This document shows, in pieces, positions 63,991 through 64,000 of a stretch of 64,000 nt of DNA. Below the pieces are notes generated by a model. That model was not told the DNA's origin. It searched no databases and saw nothing but the letters and a program-made list of their open reading frames with translations. Source of the DNA: CAZMLC01 sp964567125 (GTDB lineage: Bacteria > Verrucomicrobiota > Kiritimatiellia > RFP12 > UBA1067); the NCBI GenBank assembly GCA_964567125.1, contig CAZMLC010000003.1, positions 27,303-91,302 on the forward strand. The letters run 5' to 3'. The translations under genes were made by a program, and so were the position numbers. The first letter of the stretch is position 1. Each line of letters opens with the position of its first letter.

Positions 63991-64000
63991 AATACTCCAG

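Noticed and set aside
1..64000. tRNA or rRNA genes, CRISPR arrays, insertion sequences, prophage or integrase genes
   Set aside because: I looked through the intergenic regions and gene products and saw no cloverleaf, spaced direct-repeat array, transposase or integrase motif. A tRNAscan-SE, Infernal or ISfinder search would be needed to exclude short or degraded cases.

Overview
The window looks like part of a metagenome-assembled chromosome from the PVC superphylum, most likely Kiritimatiellota or another Verrucomicrobiota-like lineage. Several features point that way. There are many very large secreted proteins built from autotransporter-associated beta-strand repeats and right-handed beta-helices. 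There is also a secreted squalene-cyclase-like repeat protein, a DUF5703 glycosidase, a ribonuclease HIII, many lipoprotein signals, and a housekeeping gene order unlike that of Proteobacteria or Firmicutes. Four runs of exactly 100 N (30832-30931, 33365-33464, 35748-35847, 51025-51124) are scaffold gaps of unknown true length. All fall in or beside long secreted-enzyme or repeat-protein genes. The taxonomic call is inference from gene content only.

Layout. 1-3000: start of a GH31-like enzyme (minus), a secreted esterase with a downstream orphan ArsD-like protein, and a secreted PQQ-type beta-propeller protein. 3202-4151: an ECF sigma factor overlapping a one-TM partner. 4148-9071 (minus): a six-gene run, yejB - yejE - DUF493 - MalK/UgpC-type ATPase - nadD - rsfS. 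9072-17339: a regulatory intergenic region and two giant secreted proteins (A and B). 17427-22472: a squalene-cyclase-like protein divergent from an ABC ATPase/FtsX-type permease pair. 22486-26821 (minus): a GH-like lipoprotein and a GH3 enzyme. 26997-29284: an unknown protein, a WalJ-like MBL hydrolase and RNase HIII. 29344-51345: secreted glycan enzymes and giant beta-strand proteins (C, D, E), with D lying in a clearly AT-richer segment. 51406-57128: a Tat-exported FAD oxidoreductase, fusA, an M48 lipoprotein peptidase and rnk. 57215-61783: a GH50-like enzyme, an esterase and a sialidase-like lipoprotein. 62018-63950: asd and an Mpv17-like membrane protein.

Read together, most of the accessory genes form a scattered polysaccharide-degradation repertoire. 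It includes GH3, GH31-like, GH50-like, a DUF5703 glycosidase, a GH-like lipoprotein, a TIM-barrel enzyme with CBM-like domains, pectate-lyase-like helices, three HGGG esterases and a sialidase-like propeller. Almost all carry a signal peptide or lipobox.

The most interesting signals are as follows. (1) A short conserved C-terminal tail of the form [S/T]-hydrophobic x4-[K/R]-stop occurs on all four giant secreted proteins whose ends are visible, although their last domains differ and one gene has foreign base composition. (2) A Gly/Pro/Arg-rich insert with shared GMRSG and GVGRP blocks is found in two unrelated, neighbouring, divergently transcribed genes. (3) YejE carries an insert of roughly 200 residues. 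(4) fusA has a leader with a possible overlapping upstream reading frame inside a 10-bp inverted repeat. (5) A structured leader and a pair of palindromes lie upstream of protein A. (6) Dispersed 7-8 bp periodic repeats sit at gene ends.
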